A stretch of DNA of 64,000 nt from Lithobates sylvaticus (GCA_028564925.1 CM053033.1:202329607-202393606), one strand, 5' to 3'; shown: positions 44,836-55,734, numbered from the stretch's first letter. Notes: generated from the letters alone by a model not told the origin. Program-made: numbers and translations.

Positions 44836-45700
44836 CAGTGCCGATCCTGACCTCCCTGGGGCCCTAAGCAAAATTCTGCTAAGGGGCCCTCTACTTGACC
44901 CGTGATGTCGTGAGCTATGTTCCAACAATATAGAACAGAATGAGGTCCCCCAGAGAGCCCCCCTTACATCAGGGTCCTCAGAGAGCCCCCCTTACATCAG
45001 GGTTCTCAGAGAGCCCCCCTTACATCAGGGTCCTCAGAGAGCCCCTCTACACCAAGGTCCCCAGAGAGCCCCTCCTACACAAGGGTCCCCAGACAGCCCC
45101 CCTTAAATCAGGGTCCCCAGAGAGCTCCCCCTACATCAGGGTCCCCAGAGAGCCTCCCCCTACATCAGGGTCCCCAGAGATCCCTCCCTTACATCAGGGT
45201 CCCCAGAGAGCCTCCCCTACATTAGGGTGCCCAGATTGCCCCCCTTACATCAGGGTCCCCAGGAGCCTCCCCCTACATTAGGGTCCCAGAGAGCCCCCCC
45301 CCCTCCTTACATCAGGGTCCCCTTACATCAGAGTGTCCCCAGAGAGCCCCCCTTACATCAGTGTCCCCTCCTTACATCAGGGTCCCCAGTGAGCCTCCAC
45401 TTACACCAGGGTCCCCAGAGCCTCCCCTTACACCAGGCTCCTCAGAGAGCCCCCCTTACATCAGGGTCCTCAGAGAGAGCCCCTCCTTACACAGGGTCCC
45501 CAGAGAGCCCCCCCCTGACATTAGTGTCCCCAGAGAGCCCCTCCTTACACAGGGTCCCCAGAGAGCCCCCCCCTGACATTAGTGTCCCCAGGGGGCCCCG
45601 TCCTTACATCAGGCTAAAGGTTTTTAAACTATTTGGGCCCCCAAACAGCTGACTCCCCCCCTTGCAGAGGTTCCCCTGTACCTGGCTGGTGGAGGTGGGA
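44836..45700 (+). mobile_element. hAT-like element carrying a minisatellite
   Basis: It starts cagtgccgatcctgacct, then ggggccctaagcaaaatt. After the 28-bp array it continues with ttgggcccccaaacagctga, as in the hAT copy at 45963. The right terminus is not fixed. Open frames are repeat translations. Confidence 0.55.
44940..45620 (+). repeat. 28-bp minisatellite, over 20 degenerate copies
   Basis: Unit near catcagggtccccagagagc followed by ccccctta. Spacing is 28 bp in the first copies and variable later. Proline-rich frames arise from it. Confidence 0.9.
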
Positions 45701-45821
45701 GGCGGCGATCGGCAGCTCTATGGTGTCCACAGGTAGGGGGGGGGATCTCCCTGGGGCTAGTAGTTATATCTCCGAATGTATACAGCGGAGAGGGGAGGGG
45801 CCTCTGACCCGGGCATCAGCA

Positions 45822-46778
45822 CCGGAATTCAACTTGTTTTTTAGTTTATTAAAAGTCAGCAGCTACAAAATAGTGTAGCTGCTGACTTTTAATAAACAGA
45901 CACAAAAAGTGTAGCTGCTGACTTTTAATAAACAGACACTTACCTGTCTCCTCGCTCCTCTCCAGGGCCGTTTTTAAGGCAGGGCAAAAGGGGCAGCTGC
46001 CCTGGGCCCTGTCATTGTTATGGGGCCCGAAGCAGCTGACTCACCTGCAGACCCTGTGTTTACATGTAAATTACTGGCATTCATATGTAAATAGCGGCGG
46101 CATTCATATGTAAATAGGGGCGTCGGGCGGCATTGATATGTATATTATGCCCCCCCTGAGGTCATAGCCACAGTTATCTCTAGCAACCAATCAACAAGCA
46201 GAAATCATGTGCTGTTGACCTCTAGCAACTAATCAGTGAGCTGAAATGTGTGCTGTAACCTCTAGCAACCAGTCAGTGAGCGGTAATGATACACTGTAAC
46301 CTCTGTCAACCAATCGCAATAGCTGCCTGATCTGATTCAGTAAACTGATTTTGAGTCTAGCTGCTATTTATTGTATGACTCAGAGCAGGTGGAGAGCAAA
46401 ACTGCATGGGGGGGGGGCCCAAGAAAAGTTTTGCCCAGGGTCCAATCAATATTAAAGACGGCCCTGCTCCTCTCCCCCTCCCCTCCGCGGTCCTGTCATA
46501 GCCACTGTGGGCACGAGCCACACTGCACTCTGCTAGTGGCCAGGCAATCTTCTGGGACCTGTGACATGTCCCAGAAGAGTGCAGAGAGGGACGGGCCACC
46601 TAGGGGGAAAGGAGGGGTCTCCTATGTGGCCGAGAAGTGGGAAAGGAAGTCCCTCTCAAAACAAGGTACCCACCCCCCCCCCCCCCAAAAAAAAATGACA
46701 TGCCAAATGTGGCATGTAAGGGGACTAGGAGTGCTTAAAGCGGAAGTTCCATTTTTGGGTGGAACTCTGCCTCTTTAA
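45822..46778 (+). mobile_element. Family A copy split by a hAT
   Basis: The left end is slightly eroded (ggaattcaacttg); the right end is gtggaactctg with TTAA at 46775-46778. A 34-bp piece including tgtagctgctgacttttaat is duplicated in tandem at about 45871-45940. The element is interrupted at 45963. Confidence 0.8.
45963..46466. mobile_element. hAT element nested in family A
   Basis: Perfect 8-bp duplications ctcctctc (45955-45962, 46467-46474) flank ends cagggccgtttttaa and ttaaagacggccctg. It is 504 bp with tandem-like (cctctagcaacc) units near 46170-46310. No transposase. Confidence 0.92.
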
Positions 46779-47440
46779 GGTAAAAAAACGTTCATGTTCA
46801 ACTCTCTCCCAGCCCAATCTTGGTCCAGCAGCTCTGTACCTCTCCTCACAGGACATAGGGGCAGCAGTGGGAGCTATTAACTCGTTATATATATGGTAAC
46901 GTGCGGCACTGAATTTAACATTATTGAAGAGTGACTAAACAAATGTATACAAAAATTACTTGTATGCATAAAAATTTTGTAAACAATGTGAAAGATATGA
47001 TTGGTGAGCAAAATATTTGGCATACACAAAAGAATAAGTGCAAAATGTACAAATTAAAGTGCAATGCTACTCAATTTAAAGTGCTTGTGCATTCTAAAGT
47101 GCATATATAGTCCAAAAAAAATTAGTGATTTCAATGAATGAAGTGACTTCAAAAACATTTGTGTAGACAAGTTTGTCTGTAGATAGTCCGCCACCAGTAA
47201 AAAGGAAGGCTTACTAGACGAGTTGAACCCAAATAGGCATACTGAGCTTGTGGTGTTATACACCTAAGGGAAACGTATATCAGCATACACAACTTCCTGA
47301 TGTAAACGTATGAACTGCAATGGTCCGTCACAATATGGTTTCCAATGGATTGCAACCAGCAGATTAGTGACCATAAACAGGATCAAAAGGACTTTCTCCA
47401 AATGGGACGTTTAAGAAAAGGAAAGAAGATAGGCCACATA
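46779..47440. other. Unassigned AT-rich sequence
   Basis: Repeated short words (agtgcaa, taaagtgc) give it the look of a retroelement 3' region, possibly continuous with the PLE that follows. No gene was recognised. Confidence 0.4.
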
Positions 47441-47549
47441 GTGTAATTCCACTTTAGGCAGAGAGCATTTATTGAAAATAAAAAAAATTGACACTCACAT
47501 TTAAGAAGGTTGAAAAAGCGCTTTTGATGATGCAGCGGCATCAGCTGAG

Positions 47550-47595
47550 CCCGCCCCAACGTGTTTTGTCTAATAAGACATCTTCTGGGGTGCTA
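47550..47595 (-). ncRNA. Hammerhead-like fold in PLE 3' region (candidate)
   Basis: Minus strand: cccc, CAGAAGA, stem tgtc/gaca with loop ttatta, AAAC, ac, GTT, gggg. The cccc/gggg pair forms stem I. The core is decayed relative to CUGANGA..GAAA. Confidence 0.35.
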
Positions 47596-48306
47596 GTCCA
47601 CTGCGGCCACTGCATATTTATACAGTAAAATATCACCCTTAATGAGAGTCAGCTCCATTGCAGCCCAAATGTAAATTGTATGACTTCCGGTTTAGGGAAA
47701 ATGGCACCTTGGCATGCTGTGCAAGCCTCGCTACGGTGTACATTGATTACAATGGTATGCGGGTCATGCCTCGTTTTTGGTGGGACAGGAAATTGTGAAT
47801 TTACCCTAATCTACACTACGCAGAGTCTACCTTAAAACACAAGAAGGGGATAAAAGTACATACAATACAAAGTGAAAAAAAACTGCACGATCCCCTAAAC
47901 AAACAAGGGACATCGGTGTGCAGAACTGACCCAATCACCACCAGGCGCCAACAAAATGGCACGCGAGGCATTGTTAAACATAGCAAAAATAGGGCTCGGA
48001 CAATGCAATAGTGCGGTTCGAGCCTCCTTCTGGACGGCTGTTAGTTAGTTCCTGGTGTCAGCAGAGTGGTACATAGACACGAAGTACTCGCACACAAAGT
48101 CCACATCTAAACCGCAACGTATGTAATAACAACAATCCGGCCATATGAATAAAGCCAGAAAGTGTTAAGCGGCGCCAAACTAATTTTTTTTTTTTTAAAT
48201 AAAAAACATAAAATCTTATTAAAACATATTATGCGATGTCCTCAACAGGTCATGCCCAAAAATGTGTTAAATTTGGATGGACACATATGAGGGATGATTG
48301 ATTCAG

Positions 48307-48422
48307 GTGCCGACATTGCGGGCGCGCTGGACAGGGGAGTGTCATATTTAAAAAGTTAGCAGCTGCAGTATTTGTAGCTGCTGACTTTTAAAAAAAAGAA
48401 AACGGAGGAACTCCCGCTTTAA
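48307..48422 (-). mobile_element. Family A end fragment inside PLE
   Basis: Reverse complement of the family A left ~115 bp: TTAA at 48419-48422, then ggagttcctcc-type end and the hallmark hairpin. The distal part is missing. Confidence 0.8.
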
Positions 48423-48426
48423 GAAA

Positions 48427-48810
48427 TTATTTGATGTCCCATTCTACATTAATCCCCCAAGGACAATATGATTGTAACTCGTAAATCCAGTACGTCTCGA
48501 GTTGTGAGACTCCTCTTGTCATTGCACCGCCCCTCCACGGAGGGATGTAATGATCAATCACTAAAAAACTTGTACCTTTAGAGTCACAGTTGTGATGTTC
48601 TCTATAGTGTCTTTGTGCCGTATGTTTGGTGTCGCCATTTTTTATTTTGGCAATATGTTCTCCAACTCTGATTGAGAAAGAGCGGATAGTACGTCCTATA
48701 TATTGCTTGCCACATGGACACGTTATCAAATAGACAACATGTCTAGTGGCGCATGTATAGAATCCCTTAATTGGGTATACACTGTTAGTGACAGTAGATT
48801 TAAACTCCAA
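48427..48810 (-). CDS. PLE GIY-YIG endonuclease domain
   Basis: An open 127-residue frame. It reads CATRHVVYLITCPCGKQYIG, which holds the GIY-YIG-type pair (VYLI..QYIG) with the Cys-rich insert typical of PLE endonucleases. Next come RTIRSFSIRVGEH with the expected Arg and His region, and SQLETYWIYELQ, which supplies the conserved Glu and Asn/Tyr helix. In PLEs this domain nicks DNA for target-primed reverse transcription. The frame is the downstream piece of a longer ORF whose RT part is broken, so no functional protein is expected. The final residues WGINVEWDIK end at a natural-looking stop. Confidence 0.88.
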   Translation of the reverse strand: MEFKSTVTNSVYPIKGFYTCATRHVVYLITCPCGKQYIGRTIRSFSIRVGEHIAKIKNGDTKHTAQRHYREHHNCDSKGTSFLVIDHYIPPWRGGAMTRGVSQLETYWIYELQSYCPWGINVEWDIK

Positions 48811-48875
48811 AGTCTTGGACCTTCCACAGGTATTATGCGAACATACAACGCATTTCTTGCAAGGATAGTAGCCCT

Positions 48876-49540
48876 TTAGGTTGTGAAAAAAGGAAGTGCG
48901 AATGGGTGGATTAATGATATTTGGGGCAATTTTGCTTTGTAATGAAGGAACCCCCCCCCCCTAAATGTGACCTTAGCCTGTTCAGGTAGTAGAGGGCCCA
49001 AAACGTTATCGGTCTTAAGAACGTCCCAATATTTATTCAGTATGTTTTTAATATCCTTATGTTGTGCTGAATAAGAAGTTAGAATTGACCATTTAAAAGA
49101 ATTGTCTCGTGCTCGTGGAGGGCGATTGACTAACAACGAACCTCTATCTATTTTGAGAATATCCTGGTATTGTGAATCAACCGATATTGGGTTGTACAGT
49201 ATCCCTTATCTATGAATTTCTTAGTGAGAATGGAAGCTTGTTTTTTAAAAATCTCAGTGTCTGTACAATTCCTACGGAGTCTTAAAAATTTACTTTGTGG
49301 GACTGACCGAAGTCATGACTGATGATGGCAGCTATCTACGGGAATGAAACCGTTGCGGTCAGTTGGTTTGAAGAAAGTCTGAAATTTAAACTGCCGAGAA
49401 CTGATCTCTACTTCCAGATCTAGAAAACGTATCCTGGTATCGCTAAATTCATAGGTCCAAGAAATACCTTGATCGTTAGAATTTAGAACCGATAAAAATG
49501 ATTTCAAAGAATCAGGACTACCATTAGCAGAGCTATTAAC
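48876..49540 (-). pseudogene. PLE reverse transcriptase remnant
   Basis: Frame fragments on the minus strand match the C-terminal half of PLE RT: FLSVLNSNDQGISWTYEFSD, then FLDLEVEISS and FFKPTDRNGFIPVDSCHH, then further down NILNKYWDVLKTDNVLGPLL. The catalytic palm motifs would lie upstream and are absent. Interrupted in several places; not functional. Confidence 0.75.
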
Positions 49541-49829
49541 TCCTTCTGCTGTCAATCAAATCCAGTAAGCCGAGAGCAACGGGTGGGGCCAAACCACGCT
49601 GTGTGTGTCTATGGGCACACAGCTTGGCTCGTTTGCCACCATAGCAAATGGCTTATTATGGTGGCACGCAGAGAAGAGAAGGAGCCTAGTGCAGGTGGGG
49701 ACCCCAGAAGAGGAGGATTGGGACTGCTCTGTGCAATATCATTGCACAGAGTGGGTAAGTATAACATGGTAGTTATTAAAGAAAAAAAAAGCTTTACTAT
49801 CACTTAGAGAATTTCCTGCTAGTCTAAAG
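49541..49829 (+). repeat. Repeat family E fragment
   Basis: ctgctgtcaatcaaatccag, gggtggggcc and the closing gggtaagtataacatggt parallel 42770-42940. It truncates the PLE. It contains two hairpins (tgtgtgtctatgggcacaca; ctctgtgcaat..attgcacagag). Confidence 0.7.
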
Positions 49830-50405
49830 CAGTGTTTTTCAACCTTTTTTTCAGTCAAGGCACCCAATAAATTATAGACAATCTCAAGGCACCCTTTAAA
49901 AATATGGACAGTCTCAAAGCACCCCATTCTAAAATGTAAGAAACTGTTTTAATAATTTTACATAATGCAGCAACAGTCACATGTAGGGCACCCAATGTTA
50001 GAGGTGATTTATTCTTTCAAAGAAAATACACTTTTGCACACTGGTACTGACTAGTATTCCAATGTTTCTCTTCTCCCTCAATTTCTCTCTATCAGTCTGC
50101 TACAATAATGTGACCCCCAGTACCGAGGGATAGGGGCAAAGGAGGGTTAAACAAGGATGCTGTATAGGCGACAGACATCCTCTTTATCAAGTGATGACAT
50201 CATTGGTTGTTAGGATGCCAGTGTCTAGAAAGTCGTAATGGTGCATAATGAAAACCCATGGATTTGTGTAACTAGAAGGCAGGCTTGATCCACCTGCTGA
50301 CTTGTATACCATTTTTGATACATTTTTAGGCATTTTGCTAAGGCACCCCCTGAAGAAACCTCAAGGCACCCCAGGGTGCCTGGGCACCCTAGTTGAAAAA
50401 GGCTG
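49830..50405. mobile_element. hAT-like non-autonomous element
   Basis: Ends cagtgtttttcaacc and gttgaaaaaggctg, with aaggcacccc words mirrored inside both ends. Flanks gtctaaag and gtctattg are a decayed 8-bp duplication (6 of 8). 576 bp, no transposase. Confidence 0.82.
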
Positions 50406-50413
50406 GTCTATTG

Positions 50414-50697
50414 CAACCTTTTTCAACCAAGGTTCCTTGTAGACCTAGGGTTCCTTCAGAAGTTGCTAGGGGTTATTTAAGCAATTAACAATTTCTGTAA
50501 CCACCCACATCAATGATCTTTTTAGCTATCTGTAAAGGGGGTTCTTTCCCAATGACCACAAGTGTAGGGAGCAATCTCCCCAGTGACCATCATGCTGTGT
50601 ACCACAAGCTGCAGATATTATTATATTAGCAGGGGTTCCCTGAGGCCAGAAAGCTATTTCATGGTTCCTCTGTGTTAAAAGGTTGAGAAAGGCATGT
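50414..50697. mobile_element. hAT-like element, second type
   Basis: Starts near caacctttttcaaccaaggt and ends ttaaaaggttgagaaaggca, with ggttcct at both ends; same family as 23713-24020. Confidence 0.6.
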
Positions 50698-51403
50698 CTA
50701 AAGAGAAAGGTTCCAGTTTCTGCAGAATTGAATCTATGATAACTTTCATGATAATCTTTCGTTTTGATTTTCCAACTGTTGGGCAACCAGTTTGTGTGTC
50801 ACTCATTTAGAGGCTATTTAGAGGTCTCACTCTGCATACTTGTCAGGAACTAGGACAGCTTCTAGGTGGCTAAGCACCATGGATAAATTGTGATGAGACA
50901 ACGTTGATCTCAATTTAGTATGAAGCTGTGCTCACAACCCTTTCTGGGTGCCAACTCCCCTCTCAGGTTGTCCAAGCCTGATGCCCCACTCTATGCAAAT
51001 AAGATCATGCAAGCCACAAATGAGATGTAATCCCAATGTAGAACTTTATTTGCAAAAAGTCCACGTACAACCCACCTTTTTTTTTTTTTTTTTTTTAAAT
51101 TAAAGGATACATGCGCATTAAAACAAGCGTTGGGTCAAGATAAGTATGTGTCCGGGGGTGAGGGAGGGGAAGTTTTAAATTGCACCTATTATCCAAAATT
51201 ATCTGCACATACTCTTCCTTTTAAAAAGCAATTCAAAAGGTAAACTGCTTTCACTACACATTATTTTCACCTTACAACATAAAGTGCCTTGAAATTGAAA
51301 TGGTAGCGCATACACATATCTCTTTAACTGATCTTGTAAATTTAAAATGTAGCTAAAGCTAAATAAAAAAAAAATGCAATATATTCCAGTTTACCAATAC
51401 TTA
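50698..51403. other. No gene recognised
   Basis: Includes a poly-T run at 51078-51096. No coding or element ends identified. Confidence 0.5.
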
Positions 51404-51790
51404 TGCTGCGTACACACGGTCGGAATTCTCGTCGGAAAAAGCTCTGATGGTTTTCCCGTCGTAATTCTGACGGAATTTCGCTCAAACTGTCTTGCCTACA
51501 CACGGTTACACCAAATTCCGACGTTTTGTAACAAAGCGGCATAAAACACGTTCGACAGCACTATAGAAGGGAACTTTAATGCTTCCGAGCATGCGTCGAA
51601 TTGTTTCCGAGCATGCGTCGGAATTTTACGTGTCGGAATTGCATACACACGATCGGAAAATCCGATAGAAAGGTTTTCCGTCTGAAAATTGAGAACAGGT
51701 TCTCAATCCAAAGTCACACGGTCGGAAAATCCGTTGAAGAGCTCCCATCGGACTGTTTCCATTGGAAATTCCGACCGTGTGTACACCGCA
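51404..51790. mobile_element. Harbinger-type MITE
   Basis: Perfect TTA duplications (51401-51403, 51791-51793); ends tgctgcgtacacacggtcgg and ccgaccgtgtgtacaccgca; 387 bp. Closest in the window to the copy at 18274 (gcttccgagcatgcgtcg words). Confidence 0.9.
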
Positions 51791-52073
51791 TTAGATGTGG
51801 TGGCTGCATTCACTTTCTTTCTTTTTGACGTTTTGTTTTCTTTATTGTTACCTTCAGCCAGTAAGTCTGTTATTTCTCAAGTTGACAACGGTGCTTACAG
51901 GGATCAGCTTTTAATAATTTACGTAAAACTTTTATCCCAAAGCCAAAAAAAAAGTTGCTGTAACTGCTTAAAAAGTGTTCGCTTAAATAAATAGCGCCCA
52001 CACTTTATTAAGTGTGCGCTATCAATTTAAATTTAGTTTTTCCTAGAACTCTAATGGAGTTCTGGGGGTTAAT

Positions 52074-52872
52074 TGTACAGGATTTACTTTGGCTTTAGTT
52101 TGGCTGGGCTGTACTGAAGTTCCGCCTGGTCATAGGTGCAGTGAGGTACCTGTGACAGGCTGAGAACCAAGCCTGGTTGGACGTGTTAGGTACCAATCTT
52201 TCCCGGAGCCAATCAGGGGGCGTGTCTGGCCCGCTGTGTTGTCTGGGAAGGGGTATTTAAGATGCTGAAGTCACGTGTTCTGGGTTCGGCTTGCTCTTTG
52301 ATTCCTGATTCCGGCCAAAGGCGTCCCGGTGTGCTCTCGGTATTGGAGGGACACGGCAACTCGTACAAGTGACCAGGGGAGGACTCTTCGGAGGAGGGCC
52401 AACAAGCTGGCTGCTCAGTAAGAGCCTGGGAGCTGAGTTGTATGGACACTAAAGAATCCACACTTCCCACAGTATCGCCAAGAAGGCTGAGAGATCCAGG
52501 TACTGTGAGAAAGGTTCCTACTTATCTTCAGTTACAATCTAGTCTTTGGCAGAGACTTTGCTAAGTTTCCGGATCACATGTTGGCTGCTAGATCTCTGGC
52601 TAGAGGTTTATCCAGCAGTGAAGCGCAGTGAAGGTTTATCATCCGTGCCTTAGTTTTATCATCCGGGCCCTCTATTCCCACCTGAGACTGTGTTATTGTT
52701 GGATGTTACCCCTGCAAAATAAAAACCTTGAAAAGGACTTTTATGTGTCAGCATCTGAAGTCACTGGGTACTAACCCTGGGAACCCCTAGAAAACAACCG
52801 ACAAGCCACGAGGAGGTAATTGGTAAGCCCAGAAAAGTCAAGGTCGCCCCTAGGGGTTATGGCCGCTACATA
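52074..52872 (+). mobile_element. Probable solo LTR (fossil)
   Basis: A ~800-bp block beginning TGTACAGG and ending GGCCGCTACA, with a TATA-like gtatttaaga near 52250 and AATAAA near 52717. No gag or pol sequence lies next to it. The 5' limit is uncertain by tens of bases. Confidence 0.5.
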
Positions 52873-53181
52873 CATTTTTAATTTGTTGTTCAAATCAATC
52901 TTAAGCCAGCCATGGACGGAGCATTTTTTCCCCTGCAACCATGGGGTTGCAGGAAAGAAAATTGCTCAATTCCCCCATCAACACAGTCAGTGTTGATGGG
53001 GGAATCCCTCCCGTGGAGCCAGTGTGCTCTCCCGGCGGGAACGACTATAACAGCCACTAGCAATAATCACATTTAAAAAAGCATTAAAAAAACACCAAAC
53101 AAGTACAAGGTTTGGTAAGTTACACCAAACAAGCACATTTAAGGTTTGGTAAGTTATATAATACATTTTTGTAAATATGCT

Positions 53182-53407
53182 TTAACCACTTGACCTCCTT
53201 TTTACCTGTGTAACGAATGATCGGCAGGTGTCGGCAGACATTGAGTCTGCGGGACCCGCAGATCAGCTCCCGCTGTGTGTGATCACAGCGGGACCGGTTC
53301 ACCTGTAGCACGTGCGCGTGCCCCAGACCCGCACTAGGTATGTGATCTGGCACAAATCATCTGCCCTGCCGCAGTATATGTATGGTGGGCAGTCTGCAAG
53401 TGGTTAA
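53182..53407. mobile_element. Short family D-like element
   Basis: TTAA-bounded, ttaaccacttg at the left and caagtggttaa at the right, 226 bp. Internal gatcacagcgggacc-type hairpins. It has family D termini but a different, much shorter body. Confidence 0.8.
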
Positions 53408-54145
53408 AATGTGTATATGGCTTTTTCCTCGACTTCACAACTACACTCTTTTTTAGAGTGAAACGCACCAGTGGAGGGTGCTCAGGAGCCTTGTGCATGG
53501 ACTCATAACAAATAACGTTTTTAGCTCATGAAGCCAGTATGTGGCTTCCATGATCTTACTTGCCTTTGCAGTGGTGGTGTAACCTCTCGCAGACATCCAA
53601 TCAGTATCCTGATATAACTTTAAAACATCTAATGCTGTCAGAGGTCACATAGAAGCAGAGCCAGCTAGTTCTAAGACTGTGGAAAACAATGACAAAGGGA
53701 TTGTGTGCATTTCATCTTATATCTCACTGCAGCTTTAATTAATTAACTGCGTATGCAGTACAAAGTGGTTGGTCGGAAAACCGCATGGGATAAGCTATAA
53801 TTCCTCTTTATGTAGCAATTACAGCCAAAAAAAGGCAAATGTCTTTTAAAGCCGTTATAAAGTCCACTGCTAGCTGGAGAATCGTTTTTTTTCCTGCTGC
53901 GGAGCCAGACTTCCCCCATGTTATTATGGCTGCTTTACCCTGTAGAGTAACAGTGTTTTATTTTTTAAGTGCCTTCAGCTTTACCTTTGAATCACAAACC
54001 TCCCTTCTAAAGGATGCTTGAACTCTGCTGAACTCTGTGCCTGCCTACATTATCCCCAGTGGCGGAAACCCTCCTGCAGATCTGCATTTGTGTCGTGCTC
54101 TGCTGTTTAATGCCACCAATCCTTCTGCTTTCATATATATATATA
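53408..54145. other. No gene recognised
   Basis: Short frames only. A stem actacactcttttttagagtgaaacgc near 53441 is weak. Ends in a (ta)n run. Confidence 0.5.
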
Positions 54146-54500
54146 CAATGCCTTGAAAAAGTATTCATACCTCTTGAAAATTTCCACATTTTGTCATGTT
54201 ACAGACAAAAACGTAAATTTATTTTATTGGGATTTTATCTGATAGACCAACACAAAGTGGCACATAATTGTGAAGTGGAAGGAAAATGATAAATGGTTTT
54301 CATAATTTTTTACAAATAAATATGTGAAAAGTGTGGGGTGTATTTGTATAGCGCCCCCCTGAGTCAATACTTTGTAGAACCACATTTCACTGCAATTACA
54401 GCTGCAAGTCTTTTTGGGGATGTCTCTACCAGCTTGCAATGTTATAACATGGCAAAATGTGGAAAATTTCAAGAGGTATGAATACTTTTTCAAGGCACTG
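54146..54500. mobile_element. Tc1/mariner MITE
   Basis: TA on both sides; ends caatgccttgaaaaagtatt and aatactttttcaaggcactg, with the TIR continuing for ~50 bp (gaaaattttccacatttt). 355 bp with only transposon end sequence left. A fragment of the same family lies at 62225. Confidence 0.9.
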
Positions 54501-54534
54501 TATTTTTAGGTTATATAAGTTTGATTAATTTAGT

Positions 54535-55716
54535 TTCTAATTTTAGCTTCTCGGCCTTTTGGCTAAGATCAAGTGTAGTATCTGTTCTTATCAGTTGCCA
54601 GGAGGTGGCGCTTGCTTCCGTCCCTGTTCTACGGCGAGGTGGAACAGGGTTGGCGGTTGCTATGCAAAAGCCTGCTGGCGTAAAGGTGACCTGGAGCGGT
54701 TCGTAGCCGAAAGGGAAGCCTTCTGATGGGGATGGAGAACCACTGGGTTGGCGTTGAAGGGCCGAGTCCCTGGCCTTCTGGCCTGGATTGTGGCAGCTCT
54801 AGCTCTGGACAGTTTTCGGGAAGGAACACATGCTCCCCTCAGTGGACCGGGGGGGAGTGGTTAGTACTTCCTGATGTAATTAGGAGGGAGTGATGGAGCG
54901 ATGGTGGAGCCTTTTTCTTCGTCGGGGCATACACTAAGCTTCCTGATCTCCATTCTTTCCTGGCTAAGGGTGGGGGCTGCTGTGGTCTTGGCTGTGGGTC
55001 AGGGTTGCACGTTGAAAAGCCAGTGGTGATTGTGCCCCTGAAGTGGCAGTTCAGGGGTGTCGTATACTCACTGTGGGAAACCACTTTGATTTATGGCACC
55101 ATGGTCACTTTCATCACAACACACGTTTTTCACACCTGCCTCTAGGGCCGAGCCTTTTGGCTAGGACCAGGGGAAATTTTTTATTCCTGGCCGGAGGGCC
55201 GGCCATTGTATTGCACAATGGTCACTTTCCACTCACTCTCCCATCTTCCTTCTCCCCACTTTTTATTTACCCCCGTGTTTGTCACTTTTTTTTTATTTTT
55301 TTGTTTGGTGTTGTCACAGTTTGTCACAGTGTGGTGAGTAGGGTGTTCGGTCCTCGGGCCAACCCTGAAAGTCTTGGGAGGAGGTGGACATGGCCTTTTG
55401 GCTTAGTTCGCCTTCTCTCATGGGGTCTCTCTTCGGGAGAGCCCCACCAAGTACTTGGGTGGGTCTGTTTCGGCAGACCCTCCAGAGAAAGGGGTCCGTC
55501 TGGTTTCGGCCAGATGGACCATGTGAAAGTACCTCAGTCCCCGTCTGGAGCCTAACGCCCCGGGGGATCAGGGTAAAGGTCCTTCCCTAGGGAGGACAAG
55601 TGTAACACATGTTGCACATTTTGTGTCACTCTTTATGTGTGTGCACTTTTTTTGGCACCGGGTGGAGTTTTTGAGTGTGTTTCACACGCCATTGGCTTTT
55701 CAATAAAAAAAAAAAA
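54535..55716 (+). mobile_element. U2 snRNA-headed retroposon, poly(A)-tailed
   Basis: The near-perfect duplications aagtttgattaatttagt (54517-54534) and aagtttgattcatttagt (about 55717-55734) flank a 1.18-kb insert that ends in aataaa plus an A run. Its head is 51 nt of U2 snRNA. The body is GC-rich and not U2, and has no recognised RT, so the copy was mobilised in trans by a LINE. ggccttttggct, a U2 stem-loop I word, recurs degenerately at about 55150 and 55392. Open frames in the body (e.g. 55043-55555) have no known domain. Confidence 0.8.
54546..54596 (+). pseudogene. U2 snRNA 5' domain fragment
   Basis: Matches U2 snRNA from gcttctcggccttttggct through gatcaagtgtagtatctg to ttcttatcagtt with no mismatch that I can see. 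It includes stem I and the branch-point-pairing gtagta. Identity stops abruptly after cagtt; the Sm site and 3' stem-loops are absent and no U2 promoter precedes it. Confidence 0.93.
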
Positions 55717-55734
55717 AAGTTTGATTCATTTAGT

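Larger units (their letters stand above)
47441..49540 (-). mobile_element. Penelope-like element, 5'-truncated, broken
   Basis: On the minus strand, in order: an RT palm/thumb remnant (WTYEFSDTRIRFLDLEVEIS, FFKPTDRNGFIPVDSCHH), a linker with PLE-type residues, the GIY-YIG domain, then ~980 bp of 3' sequence with a hammerhead-like motif and aataaa near 47468. The reading frame is interrupted several times. The upstream part of RT is missing where repeat family E begins (about 49540). A family A fragment lies directly downstream of the coding part. Confidence 0.85.

Noticed and set aside
44940-45652. Proline-rich secreted or structural protein
   Set aside because: Frames are translations of a 28-bp minisatellite within a hAT-like element, with no start context, splice sites or conserved ends.
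54546-54596. A functional U2 snRNA gene
   Set aside because: Only the first ~50 nt are present, there is no Sm site, 3' box or upstream promoter, and the copy has retroposon hallmarks (poly(A), long target duplication).
55043-55555. 170-residue open frame in the U2-headed retroposon as a gene
   Set aside because: No domain, biased composition (runs of Phe, Leu, Ser), and position within a non-coding-looking body. Kept as an unexplained frame only.
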